This document shows positions 19,792-28,569 of a stretch of 64,000 nt of DNA, piece by piece. The stretch spans positions 985,001 through 1,049,000 of the forward strand of contig CALSLW010000001.1 in the NCBI GenBank assembly GCA_943787295.1. The letters run 5' to 3'. Both the position numbers and the translations under genes were made by a program. This stretch comes from an uncultured Flavobacteriaceae bacterium (GTDB taxonomy: Bacteria; Bacteroidota; Bacteroidia; Flavobacteriales; Flavobacteriaceae). The notes under the pieces are model-generated. The model made no database searches and had not been told where the DNA came from. It was given only the letters and a program-made list of their open reading frames with translations. How positions within the stretch are numbered: the first letter of the stretch is position 1; every line of letters begins with the position of its first letter.

Positions 19792-21957
19792 ATGAAACAG
19801 TTCTTCTTTTTTATGGTATTATTTTTCTTTGCTTCTAACAGTCTTATAGGGCAAAAAACGACCTCAAATCAAGAAGAAGATACTTGGGGAGATTATTATT
19901 TCATCAATGGTGAATATGAAAAAGCAATCAACTTTTTTGAAAACACCCAAAAGGAATTAAGATTAGAACAACAACGCAACCTTGCACAAGCTTATTTAGC
20001 CACCCGACAAGAAGTTAAAGCAAAAGTGACTTACGGCCCAGTAGCTAATTCAGAGGAGGCAAGCGTGCAAGATTATTATCGTTATGCTGATTTATTAATG
20101 GAAGAACAGCGTCTCGCAGATGAATACAGAACAAAAGCCTATAAACTTCCATGGTCAACTCCTGCTTTGTTCGATCAAGATAGTTTGTTATACAAACAAC
20201 GATTTGGGGCATCAATTTACACTATTAGTGGTGTAAAGGGAAACAGCGCAAACAACGAATTTGGGTTAATCTTTATGGATAAAAACCCTAACGGGAGCGT
20301 ATTTTATTTAAGTGATCAAGAAAAAACCAAAGAGCAAAAACGCGCTTTAAGGCGGGTCAAATCTGATTTACCTATTTATAATTTCTATCAAGCAACCTAT
20401 ACGACCAGTCCTTCTTCACTGCTTCCAGGCCCACCTTTACCCAACACCTTAAATACTTTTTTTCAAGAAGGGCCAGGGACCTATGATGCCAGCAGTGATC
20501 GTTTCTATTTTACCCGCTCTGATAGCAAATATGATAAGAAGAAAAAGGTGCATCTTAACATTTATTTTATCAAAAAGACAGAGATTAATCAAAGTAAAAT
20601 CGCCCTTCCGCTTCCTTTTAATAGGCAAGGTTATTCCACTTTACATCCTGCCATTTCTCCTAATGGAAAACGTTTGTTCTTTGCTAGCGACCGTCCAGAG
20701 GGCTTTGGGGGTATGGATTTATATTATGTTGATATTGAAAATGGACGTTTTTCTGACCCCATTAACCTTGGTCCAGATATTAATACAGAAGGAGATGAGG
20801 TTTTTCCCTATGCCTTTAGTGAAACACAGCTATTCTTTTCGTCTAATGGTCGAGAAGGAATAGGGAAGTTAGACGTGTTTTTAACTGAACATGTGATTGA
20901 AAAGCGTTGGGAAACTTTTATTTTAGGGAAAGACTTCAACACAAAAGAAGATGATTTTTCTTTTGGAATAGGAGAAGACCTTGAAATAGGATATTTTGCC
21001 TCTGATCGCGAAGGTGGAAAAGGAGCAGACGATTTATATACGTTCCCATTTATGCCAGAAATTACTGGTATAACAGATCATTATATCTATGTTCCATCAG
21101 ATACTTTAATTGTGGCGAATAGAGGGGTTTTAAACAATGATATCAAAATGCTTCAGGATAAAGACCCCTTACAACGGCTTTTACAAAAAGAAGCCATCCC
21201 TACTATCCCACCTCAAAACGGATCGATTTTTCTCAATAGAAATGGCTCTTTCCTATATAAAAATAATCAACCAATAGCCCAAAAAGATTCTTTTGCCTAT
21301 CGCCTAAAAACAGTAAAAGGTTATTCTGATAATATATGGGTACAATTAGAAAGAGTGGCGGTAGATTCTGGTGAACTCAATCAAGAACTTGCAGCGACTT
21401 TTGCTTCTATTTTTTACAATCTAGATAAAAGTAATATTTTAGAACAGTACCTCGATCGAGTAGACAAAGTGGTTGAGGTATTACAAAAAAATCCTAGCCT
21501 TGAAATTGAAGTAAGTTCTTATACAGATTGTCGTGGAAGTGCCTCCTATAATTTGGCTTTATCTCAGCGAAGAACACAAGCAATAATAGATTATGTGCAA
21601 GCACGCATTGAAAAGCCAGAACGTATTTATGGAAAAGGATATGGTGAAGAAGAAGTAAATAGTGCTGGGGGAAAAGATTATCAACTAGTGGCCGGTTCTT
21701 ATAATGAGCAAGAGAATACAGGCCGTTTAATCGCATTGCTTAAAGCATCTGGAATTCAAGCAAGAAAAATTTCGCAAGGTGCACTAACAAGAGTGATCGT
21801 TGCAGAGTCAGATCGTTTTGAAAGCCTTCAAACAGTTCAAGAACAACTCACCCAACAATCCATCAAAACTTGGATAACAAAAAGTCCTTGTTTTCAATTA
21901 AGTGAAGAGGAACATCAGGCCAATAGAAGAACAGACTTTAAAGTTATTAGACTTTAA
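19792..21957 (+). CDS. OmpA/PD40 family protein with a SPOR-like domain nested in the OmpA domain
   Basis: 721 residues, with signal peptide MKQFFFFMVLFFFASNSLIGQ. An N-terminal TPR-like segment (YYFINGEYEKAINFFENTQ) is followed by WD40-like PD40 beta-propeller motifs (HPAISPNGKRLFFASDRPEG, LFFSSNGREGIGKLDVF) and a C-terminal OmpA-like peptidoglycan-binding domain (YTDCRGSASYNLALSQRRTQ). About 70 residues resembling a SPOR domain (YQLVAGSYNEQENTGRLIAL ... ALTRVIVAESDRF) lie between the GYGE motif and the closing HQANRRTDFKV, so the OmpA fold is interrupted. It is the third gene of an adhesin-PorP-OmpA operon and probably anchors the complex to peptidoglycan. A decayed copy is at 40438-40688. 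Confidence 0.88.
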   Translation: MKQFFFFMVLFFFASNSLIGQKTTSNQEEDTWGDYYFINGEYEKAINFFENTQKELRLEQQRNLAQAYLATRQEVKAKVTYGPVANSEEASVQDYYRYADLLMEEQRLADEYRTKAYKLPWSTPALFDQDSLLYKQRFGASIYTISGVKGNSANNEFGLIFMDKNPNGSVFYLSDQEKTKEQKRALRRVKSDLPIYNFYQATYTTSPSSLLPGPPLPNTLNTFFQEGPGTYDASSDRFYFTRSDSKYDKKKKVHLNIYFIKKTEINQSKIALPLPFNRQGYSTLHPAISPNGKRLFFASDRPEGFGGMDLYYVDIENGRFSDPINLGPDINTEGDEVFPYAFSETQLFFSSNGREGIGKLDVFLTEHVIEKRWETFILGKDFNTKEDDFSFGIGEDLEIGYFASDREGGKGADDLYTFPFMPEITGITDHYIYVPSDTLIVANRGVLNNDIKMLQDKDPLQRLLQKEAIPTIPPQNGSIFLNRNGSFLYKNNQPIAQKDSFAYRLKTVKGYSDNIWVQLERVAVDSGELNQELAATFASIFYNLDKSNILEQYLDRVDKVVEVLQKNPSLEIEVSSYTDCRGSASYNLALSQRRTQAIIDYVQARIEKPERIYGKGYGEEEVNSAGGKDYQLVAGSYNEQENTGRLIALLKASGIQARKISQGALTRVIVAESDRFESLQTVQEQLTQQSIKTWITKSPCFQLSEEEHQANRRTDFKVIRL

Positions 21958-22663
21958 AATTGCCATTGAAGACTAGCGTAAATTTCTCTTGTGGGAGCGG
22001 CTTCAAAATACCGATTCCCGAAGGCATTAATGCGAATATTATCGCTGTATAGTGTGTTGAATAGGTTAGTACAACCCATTATTAAGGATGTTTTTTGCCC
22101 TATTTTTTTAGTGGAAGTCGAAGACTTACGTCGTCTCTAAAAAATTGATCTACTTGGTGTTCATTGCTATTATCTGCGAAAAGGTCCCCACGATAGGTTT
22201 TAGTATAATTGACTTGAAATTTATTTTCCCAGTGATAAGAAAGGTAAAGTATCCCAAAATCTGAGGGGAGACCAGGAAGGTTATTTCCACTATAATTTTC
22301 ACCATTTTGTTCAAAGTCTTGATACTTAAAGTTGGCATAGTTGTAGGTGATTTGAGCTTGAAATCTTTTGTTGAATTGATGTTTTATCAAAAATTCCACC
22401 CCTTTTCTAGTTGTACTTCCGGCGTTTTGATAAAATGTCCTTCCAGGTGAGTCGGCTAATTCATAAGCGACTAGATCATTGCTTGTGGTAATAGAAAAGT
22501 AAACTAAGCTAGCGTTTGTTTTTCTGCTCGTGTAATGAATTCCGCCCTCGAGATTATCGGCTACTTGAATATCAACAAAAGGATTGAAGCCGCCACTGCC
22601 AGTTGGGTTAGCACTTAATTCACTCAAGGTTGGGGTTTCATAGCTGCGGGATAAATTTACAAA
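21958..22663 (-). pseudogene. TonB-dependent receptor, C-terminal fragment with a frameshift
   Basis: Homologous to the last third of the intact receptor at 38416-40443: FVNLSRSYETPTLSELSANP and DLVAYELADSPGRTFYQNAG are shared almost verbatim. The plug and first half of the barrel are missing. The track ORF (22100-22627) stops at PLKK, after a run of seven A; in the next frame the homology resumes (IGQKTSLIMGCTNLFNTLYS) and continues to the family ending LQWQF at 21960. It is therefore both truncated and frameshifted. Its broken end abuts the ompA-like N-terminal fragment. Confidence 0.88.
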
Positions 22664-23028
22664 ACCTCAACCCTTTCATAGTCTGTTGAGAAAGAGGCTG
22701 GAATCACTTTAAGTTGATGATAAGGATCTTTAATCCACAGCGTATCTGTAATGGTCTCATACTGCGCTGGCTCATAAATAAACCGTTTAGAAGCAGGTCG
22801 AATTACAACATCTTGATATTCGTTCTTATATTCTGCTGGAACAACTTCAAGTTGATCATAGGCTGGTCGAAGCAGCACACGCACAGTTTCGTCTTTGTAC
22901 TCATCTGGTACAATACACTTTGCATAACATTTGTTAGGCTCAGGATTTTCAGGTAATTCGGCTAAATACTCTTGCGCACAAATGGATGTGGCACATAGCA
23001 TAGCAATAAAAAAGTAGCTTTTTTTCAT
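22657..23028 (-). pseudogene. OmpA-family protein, N-terminal half of a split gene
   Basis: 123 residues with signal peptide MKKSYFFIAMLCATSICAQ, then CYAKCIVPDEYKDETVRVLL and three PAxY-type repeat blocks, ending abruptly at DYERVEVL where the TonB fragment begins. This N-terminal repeat style normally continues through more blocks into a C-terminal OmpA domain, which is absent here. The C-terminal half at 9907-10618 is on the same strand and in the right order to complete it. The fragment could still be translated as a short secreted peptide. Confidence 0.75.
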
Positions 23029-23086
23029 AAGTAGGTTGTTAAGATTTTGGACCTACAAAGCAATCAAAAAAAGTTAGCTACAAAAA

Positions 23087-24373
23087 CTAGATGGATTTCA
23101 ACCAGCTCGCAAAGGCTTCAAGTGTAAAATCAATGTCTTTTTGTGAAAGGGCATCGTTTAAGAAATAACTTTCAAACGCACTGGGCGGTAAGTAGACCCC
23201 GCGTTCCAGCATCCCATGGAAATAGGCTTTAAAATGGTCGTTATTCCCCAATGCTGCGGTCTTAAAATCAACCACAGCTGTATCCGTAAAATGCAAGGAC
23301 AACATCGACCCCATTCGATTAAATTGATGCGGTAAACCTTTTTCTTCTATGAGTATTTTCATCTCTTGATGCAAACGTTCTGTTTTATCATCTAGACGTT
23401 TGAAAAGGTCTTTGTCCTCTTGCAACATATTCAGGGTAGTTAAACCAGCGATCATAGCCAGTGGGTTTCCGCTTAGGGTTCCCGCTTGATAAACTGGTCC
23501 TTCTGGGGCTAACTCATGCATTATTTCTTTTCGCGCAGCAAAAGCTCCTACCGGTAAGCCACCACCGATTACTTTTCCAAAGGTGACAATGTCTGCGTTT
23601 ATTCCCAGGCGTTCTTGTGCACCACCAAGCGCTAATCTAAAACCAGTCATGACTTCGTCAAAAATCAACAAAGCCCCATATTGATCGCACAAGCTACGCA
23701 GGCCTTCTAAAAAACCTTCTTGCGGAACGATGCAGCCCATATTCCCAGCAACAGGCTCAATGATAATCGCCGCAATGACTTCTTGATGTTGTTTAAAGAT
23801 TGCTTCAACGCTGTCTAGATCATTATAGTTGGCTAATAAGGTGTCTTTGGCTGTGCCTTGTGTTACCCCAGGACTATTAGGCGCGCCAAAGGTGACGGCA
23901 CCACTCCCCGCTTGAATCAAAAAAGCATCTGAATGCCCGTGATAACAACCCGCAAATTTGATGATCTTTTCTCTTTTTGTATAGCCGCGAGCGAGACGAA
24001 CAGCACTCATACAAGCCTCTGTCCCAGAATTGACAAAACGCACTTTGTCGATATTAGGCACAAGATCTACTACTAAAGTGGCGATCTCTGTTTCTAAAGC
24101 CGTGGGGATTCCATAAGAAGTTCCCTTTTGTGCTTGCGAAGTAATCGCGTCGATGACCTCTTGCTGCGCATGTCCTAAGATCATAGGCCCCCAGCTAGAA
24201 ATATAATCGATTAATTGGTTCCCGTCGGCATCAAACAAATAAGCGCCTTTGGCTTTTTCAATAAAAATGGGTTCGCCCCCTACAGATTGAAAAGCTCTTA
24301 CCGGAGAGTTTACCCCGCCTGGGATTACTTTTTTTGCGGCTTGAAAAAGTGCACTACTGCGTTGATATTGCAT
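23087..24373 (-). CDS. hemL: glutamate-1-semialdehyde 2,1-aminomutase
   Basis: 428 residues. This PLP enzyme converts glutamate-1-semialdehyde to 5-aminolevulinate in the C5 route to haem. The N-terminus [20 protein letters not shown], the [20 protein letters not shown] segment, [10 protein letters not shown] and the Schiff-base lysine motif [15 protein letters not shown] are all present. The length is normal. It lies 1 nt downstream of the glucosaminidase gene, as the last gene of a three-gene minus-strand run. Confidence 0.97.
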   Translation of the reverse strand: MQYQRSSALFQAAKKVIPGGVNSPVRAFQSVGGEPIFIEKAKGAYLFDADGNQLIDYISSWGPMILGHAQQEVIDAITSQAQKGTSYGIPTALETEIATLVVDLVPNIDKVRFVNSGTEACMSAVRLARGYTKREKIIKFAGCYHGHSDAFLIQAGSGAVTFGAPNSPGVTQGTAKDTLLANYNDLDSVEAIFKQHQEVIAAIIIEPVAGNMGCIVPQEGFLEGLRSLCDQYGALLIFDEVMTGFRLALGGAQERLGINADIVTFGKVIGGGLPVGAFAARKEIMHELAPEGPVYQAGTLSGNPLAMIAGLTTLNMLQEDKDLFKRLDDKTERLHQEMKILIEEKGLPHQFNRMGSMLSLHFTDTAVVDFKTAALGNNDHFKAYFHGMLERGVYLPPSAFESYFLNDALSQKDIDFTLEAFASWLKSI

Positions 24374-24374
24374 A

Positions 24375-25193
24375 TTATTTTTTTGGTAAAATAAGTTCTT
24401 GTCCCAAATATATGGTACTGTCTTTTAGGTTGTTTTTGCGCTTTAAAACACTCACCTCTACTTGTAATTTTCTTGCGATAGCATAGAGGGTATCCCCTTG
24501 TTGTACCACATAAACTCTTTCGTTGGATTGGGATTTTTTTACTTTTTGAGTGATGATTTCTTGGGCCGCTTTTTTATCGTATGCTGCGAGATCAAATTGT
24601 TCGATTAAGCGAATTAATTTGTCGGGATATTTAGGATCAGTTGCATAGCCAGCTTTTTTCAAGCCTTTTGCCCAAGCTTTATAATCTCTTTTTCCTAAAC
24701 GGAAAAGAAAAGCATATCGATCTCTTTCTGATAAAAACAAAGAGTGGTCTTTATAAGATTCTCCAGCATCTGCATAGACCCTAAAGCATTCTCCCTTTTC
24801 GTCGTCGTCGTGATAAATTCTTCCGCCTTTCCAATCTCGATGGCATTTAATCCCAAAGTGGTTGTTTCCCTCTAGGGCTAATCGCCCTTCACCAAAACCA
24901 GACTCTAACAAGCCCTGTGCTAAAGTGATACTCGCTGGGATCTTGTATTCTTTCATTTCGCGTTGCGCGATAGGGCCAAAAATTTTAAGGTATAGTGCTA
25001 CTTTTTGTTGGGTACTTAAAGGTCTTTTGATGTTTTCAGTTACCGCTTTTGCTTCTAGCTGCTGCGGTTGAGTCACTTTTTGTTCAGCTGCTTTTTCTGC
25101 AGCCACAACCTTGGATTTGTTTCGCACACTCTTGGTCACCTTACAACTACTCAAAATAAGAAGGCTAATCGCCAAAAAAGTTAAGCGTCCCAA
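24375..25193 (-). CDS. glucosaminidase-LysM lipoprotein (peptidoglycan hydrolase)
   Basis: About 272 residues if started at the TTG giving (M)[16 protein letters not shown], a lipoprotein signal; the track start at 25295 lies inside the upstream PLP gene and lacks a signal. A glucosaminidase domain (PF01832-like: [30 protein letters not shown]) covers most of the chain, with one C-terminal LysM ([20 protein letters not shown]). It should cleave peptidoglycan glycan strands from the outer-membrane face. The start overlaps the upstream stop by 13 nt. The exact start codon is uncertain. Confidence 0.85.
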   Translation of the reverse strand: MGRLTFLAISLLILSSCKVTKSVRNKSKVVAAEKAAEQKVTQPQQLEAKAVTENIKRPLSTQQKVALYLKIFGPIAQREMKEYKIPASITLAQGLLESGFGEGRLALEGNNHFGIKCHRDWKGGRIYHDDDEKGECFRVYADAGESYKDHSLFLSERDRYAFLFRLGKRDYKAWAKGLKKAGYATDPKYPDKLIRLIEQFDLAAYDKKAAQEIITQKVKKSQSNERVYVVQQGDTLYAIARKLQVEVSVLKRKNNLKDSTIYLGQELILPKK

Positions 25194-26095
25194 TTGATTA
25201 AGGGTTTCCCTTTTAATTCTTGCTGCTGATTGAAGCCTGCTATGCCTTGGATTCCTCCCGTGTGAATGATCAAAATGTTTTTCCCCCAACGCCATTTGTC
25301 CTGTTTAATTAGGGCAAAAATACCAAAAAGCAGCTTTCCAGTATAGATTGGATCAAGAAGAATTTTGTGCTCTTGATAAAAAGTATTGATAAAGTCAATT
25401 AATTCATTCGAGGCCTTTCCATATGCTCCCGCCTTTGGGACATCAAGAAGGGTATAGTTCTTATTAGCTGCTACTGTTTTAGCCACCCACTTTTGCACCT
25501 TTTGATCTTTCACCACATCAAAGCCCAAAAGGTGTTGTTGCGGGAAACAGCTATTGAGTAACCCCATAAAAGTCCCTCCAGTGCCCATGGTCACTGCTAT
25601 GGTATCGAACTCACGATCTTCTGGGAGAAGAATTTCTTCACAGCCTTTTATCGCTAAGTCGTTCGTCCCTCCTTCGGCTAATAATTCGTAATTATTTTCT
25701 TGGATGAGTTGTTGAACAATCGCTGCCTCTTCCTTTTGTTGATATTCCCCACGGCTTAAAAAGGTTAATTTCATGCCTTGAGCTTCGCAAAAGGCCAGGG
25801 TGGGATTGCGTGTTTTTTTGGCGAGTTCTTCGCCTCTAACAAAACCCATGGTGGGCAGACCAGCTAATTTTCCGGCGGCAGCCGTTGCTGCTAAATGATT
25901 TGAAAAGGCTCCGCCAAAAGTAGCAACGCCGCTTGCATTGATCCTTTTGTAGTGAGCAAAATTGTACTTGAGTTTACGAAACTTATTTCCAGAAACAAGA
26001 GGATGAAGTTTATCTTCTCTTTTAATTGTAATGGAAATGCCGTTTATTTGTGTAATAAATTCATTTTGAACAAGGTGCGTGGCAATCCAACTCAT
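25181..26095 (-). CDS. PLP-dependent enzyme of the ACC deaminase / D-cysteine desulfhydrase family
   Basis: 304 residues, fold type II. The PLP lysine region is IKREDKLHPLVSGNKFRKLK, then TFGGAFSNHLAATAAAGKLA and a glycine-rich phosphate loop VTMGTGGTFMGLL; the ending HTGGIQGIAGF is typical. Family members act on 1-aminocyclopropane-1-carboxylate or D-cysteine; the substrate cannot be chosen from sequence alone. It heads a run with the glucosaminidase and hemL. Confidence 0.85.
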   Translation of the reverse strand: MSWIATHLVQNEFITQINGISITIKREDKLHPLVSGNKFRKLKYNFAHYKRINASGVATFGGAFSNHLAATAAAGKLAGLPTMGFVRGEELAKKTRNPTLAFCEAQGMKLTFLSRGEYQQKEEAAIVQQLIQENNYELLAEGGTNDLAIKGCEEILLPEDREFDTIAVTMGTGGTFMGLLNSCFPQQHLLGFDVVKDQKVQKWVAKTVAANKNYTLLDVPKAGAYGKASNELIDFINTFYQEHKILLDPIYTGKLLFGIFALIKQDKWRWGKNILIIHTGGIQGIAGFNQQQELKGKPLINWDA

Positions 26096-26151
26096 AGCTT
26101 TTGTTGTCGCTAATGTACATTATTTAAACTACTTAAGGAAGAAGAAAGATT

Positions 26152-26310
26152 ATGCTGGGGGATCAAAAATTAGAAGAAGGGGATTATTATTTATCGCCAG
26201 AAGGTTACAAGGTTTTTACCGAACAATTTCATCTAAAAAGAGGCTATTGTTGTGAAAGTGGATGCCGACATTGCCCCTTTGGGTTTAACCAATCAAAAAA
26301 AAGGCACTAA
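26152..26310 (+). CDS. DUF5522-like small cysteine protein
   Basis: A 52-residue ORF absent from the ORF track: it begins MLGDQKLEEGDYYLSPEGYK and ends in a Cys cluster, GYCCESGCRHCPFGF. The spacing CC-x3-C-x2-HC and the ending with FGFNQSKK match the DUF5522 family found across Bacteroidota, probably metal- or cluster-binding; function is unknown. It sits between the divergent PLP enzyme gene and the DUF4136 lipoprotein (38 nt downstream). Confidence 0.78.
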   Translation: MLGDQKLEEGDYYLSPEGYKVFTEQFHLKRGYCCESGCRHCPFGFNQSKKRH

Positions 26311-26348
26311 ATTTGATAACTACCTACTAACCATAAAATAAAAAAAAC

Positions 26349-26891
26349 ATGAAACGCATTTTTCTATTTCTACTGGCAATTGTAAGTATAAACTGTTCTT
26401 CTATACGTGTATTTGCAGATCACGATTCTACTGTGAATTTTGATCAATACAAAACCTATGCGTTTTTTAAACCGGGCATAGAAGAAGTCGAAATTTCTGA
26501 TTTAGACAAAAGAAGAATTCTCACTGCTATAGAAGCACAAATGAAAGGCAAAGAACTTCAATTATCAGAAAATCCTGACCTGCTAATCAATATCGCGGTT
26601 AAGGCCACCGATCGCGTAACGGTCAATAACTTCAACAACCCTGCTTGGGGTTGGGGTTGGGGATGGAATCCCTGGCTGTGGGGTGGAAATAACACCAATG
26701 TCTCAACCCATACAAGAGGGGAATTATTTATCGATATCATTGATGCCAAAACAAAACTTCTCGTTTGGCAAGGAAAAGGTTATGGCGGCATTACAGAATA
26801 CAGTAAAAACCGCGATGAACGCATTCAAAGATTTGTTGCAGAAATTCTAGCCAACTATCCCCCCACAAAACCCGAAGGCGAGACATTATAA
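26349..26891 (+). CDS. DUF4136 lipoprotein
   Basis: 180 residues. Signal MKRIFLFLLAIVSINCSS ends in a lipobox Cys. The body shows the DUF4136 pattern: VNFDQYKTYAFFKPG near the N-terminus, DLLINIAVKA, a Trp/Gly-rich WGWGWGWNPWLWGG loop, and GELFIDIIDAKTKLLVWQGKG towards the C-terminus. Outer-membrane or periplasmic lipoprotein of unknown function. The SulP gene follows 64 nt later with its own -7 element. Confidence 0.87.
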   Translation: MKRIFLFLLAIVSINCSSIRVFADHDSTVNFDQYKTYAFFKPGIEEVEISDLDKRRILTAIEAQMKGKELQLSENPDLLINIAVKATDRVTVNNFNNPAWGWGWGWNPWLWGGNNTNVSTHTRGELFIDIIDAKTKLLVWQGKGYGGITEYSKNRDERIQRFVAEILANYPPTKPEGETL

Positions 26892-26927
26892 AGTGATGTT
26901 TTTAGGTGGTTTAAGGTTTAGAAAGTT

Positions 26928-26935
26928 TACCTTTG
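26928..26935 (+). promoter_or_regulatory. putative -7 element for the SulP gene
   Basis: TACCTTTG matches TAnnTTTG, 20 nt before the TTG start of the transporter gene. No clear -33 element is seen. Confidence 0.45.
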
Positions 26936-26955
26936 CAGCTTCTTAAACTAACGTA

Positions 26956-28569
26956 TTGAAAACACTACTTTCCCGCCTCTCCCTAAATCCAAAAAATGAT
27001 ATTTTATCTGGTCTAACCGTTGCCTTAGCTTTAGTCCCAGAAGCAGTAGCTTTTGCTTTTATTGCAGGGATCGATCCCCTTGTAGGGCTCTATGGCGCCT
27101 TTATGATGGGTTTGGTCACGGCAGTATTTGGCGGTCGCCCAGGGATGATTTCTGGTGCAACAGGAGCTATGGCCGTAGTGATGGTTTATATGATTCAACA
27201 GGGAAATATTGTTGGTGATAATCTTGCTGAACCTATTGAACACTTGGGCTTATACTGGTTGTTTATCACTCTTCTAATCGTTGGAATCATTCAAATTGCA
27301 GCGGGAGTATTTAAATTAGGAAAGTTTGTTCGTCTTATACCGCATCCTGTAATGATGGGGTTTGTCAACGGCTTAGCCATTGTAATTTTCTTGTCTCAAT
27401 TAGGACTCTTTAAACAAACCGTCGATGGAACCACTAGTTGGCTATCTGGCGAGGCACTTTATATCATGTTAACCTTAGTTACATTGACCATGGCAATCAT
27501 GTATTTTTTACCCAAATTGACCACTAAAATTCCAGCTGCCTTAGCAGCAATTGTTATAGTGGCTTGTATCACCATTTTTGGTGGACTTGAGGTAAGCACT
27601 GTAGGTTCTTTTATTCTCGACGGTGGTGGCGAGGGGCTGCAAGGTGGTTTGCCGCAGTTTCAAACTGAAATATTTTCACTTTTTTACACCCTTAATGGAC
27701 ACTGGGACCTCATTCTTTCCACGGCATTTTTATTAGCTGCAGTTGGCTTAATTGAATCTCTAATGACCCTTAATCTTGTAGACGAAATCACAGAGACTCG
27801 CGGAAGCGGAAACAGAGAGTGTCTCGCACAGGGAGCTGCTAATATCCTCAACGGTTTATTTGGCGGTATGGGAGGTTGCGCCATGATCGGGCAATCTATC
27901 ATTAATGTAAACTCTGGTGGTCGCGGGCGTCTTTCTGGGATTGTAGCAGCTGTTGCGCTTTTATGCTTTGTGCTTTTTGGATCGAGTGTGATCGAGCAAA
28001 TTCCCATTGCTGCATTAGTTGGGGTAATGTTTATGGTGGTGATTGGCACCTTCGCATGGAGTAGTTTCCGTATTATCAACAAGATCCCTCGCAAAGATGC
28101 TTTTATTCTTATTACGGTATCAGCTGTAACAGTAGCAGAAGATTTAGCGATTGCTGTATTAGTGGGTGTGATTATCGCCGCACTTGTATTCGCATGGGAA
28201 AATGCAACGATGATTCGCGCCCGCAAAAGCTTTAAAGAAGATGGTACCAAAGTATATGAAATCTGGGGACCATTATTCTTTGGTTCCATTCAAAACTTTA
28301 ACGCAAAATTTGACGTCAATAAAGATCCAGAAAATATTGAGATCGACTTTATAGAATCTCGTGTGTCAGACCATTCTGGAATAGAGGCACTAGAAAACTT
28401 AGTCGACAAATATTTAAAAAAGAAGAAAAATATTCGCTTGACGCATTTAAGTCCAGAGTGTAAAACCCTCTTGCTTAAGGCGAACCCCGGTTTTGAAAAA
28501 GTAATTGAAGCTTCTATCGATGATCCTCGTTACTATGTTGTAACAGACTTAGTGGATCGCGAAGTTTAA
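26956..28569 (+). CDS. SulP family inorganic anion transporter
   Basis: 537 residues, starting with TTG. The N-terminus [26 protein letters not shown] is the SulP signature, followed by about 10-12 hydrophobic segments and a C-terminal STAS domain ([20 protein letters not shown]). SulP proteins carry sulfate, bicarbonate or other anions; the substrate is not readable here. The convergent alaS ends within its last codons (4-nt overlap). Confidence 0.93.
   Translation: MKTLLSRLSLNPKNDILSGLTVALALVPEAVAFAFIAGIDPLVGLYGAFMMGLVTAVFGGRPGMISGATGAMAVVMVYMIQQGNIVGDNLAEPIEHLGLYWLFITLLIVGIIQIAAGVFKLGKFVRLIPHPVMMGFVNGLAIVIFLSQLGLFKQTVDGTTSWLSGEALYIMLTLVTLTMAIMYFLPKLTTKIPAALAAIVIVACITIFGGLEVSTVGSFILDGGGEGLQGGLPQFQTEIFSLFYTLNGHWDLILSTAFLLAAVGLIESLMTLNLVDEITETRGSGNRECLAQGAANILNGLFGGMGGCAMIGQSIINVNSGGRGRLSGIVAAVALLCFVLFGSSVIEQIPIAALVGVMFMVVIGTFAWSSFRIINKIPRKDAFILITVSAVTVAEDLAIAVLVGVIIAALVFAWENATMIRARKSFKEDGTKVYEIWGPLFFGSIQNFNAKFDVNKDPENIEIDFIESRVSDHSGIEALENLVDKYLKKKKNIRLTHLSPECKTLLLKANPGFEKVIEASIDDPRYYVVTDLVDREV

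Noticed and set aside
27684-28289. 201-residue antisense ORF inside the SulP gene
   Set aside because: Shadow of the transporter coding sequence; low complexity and no domain.
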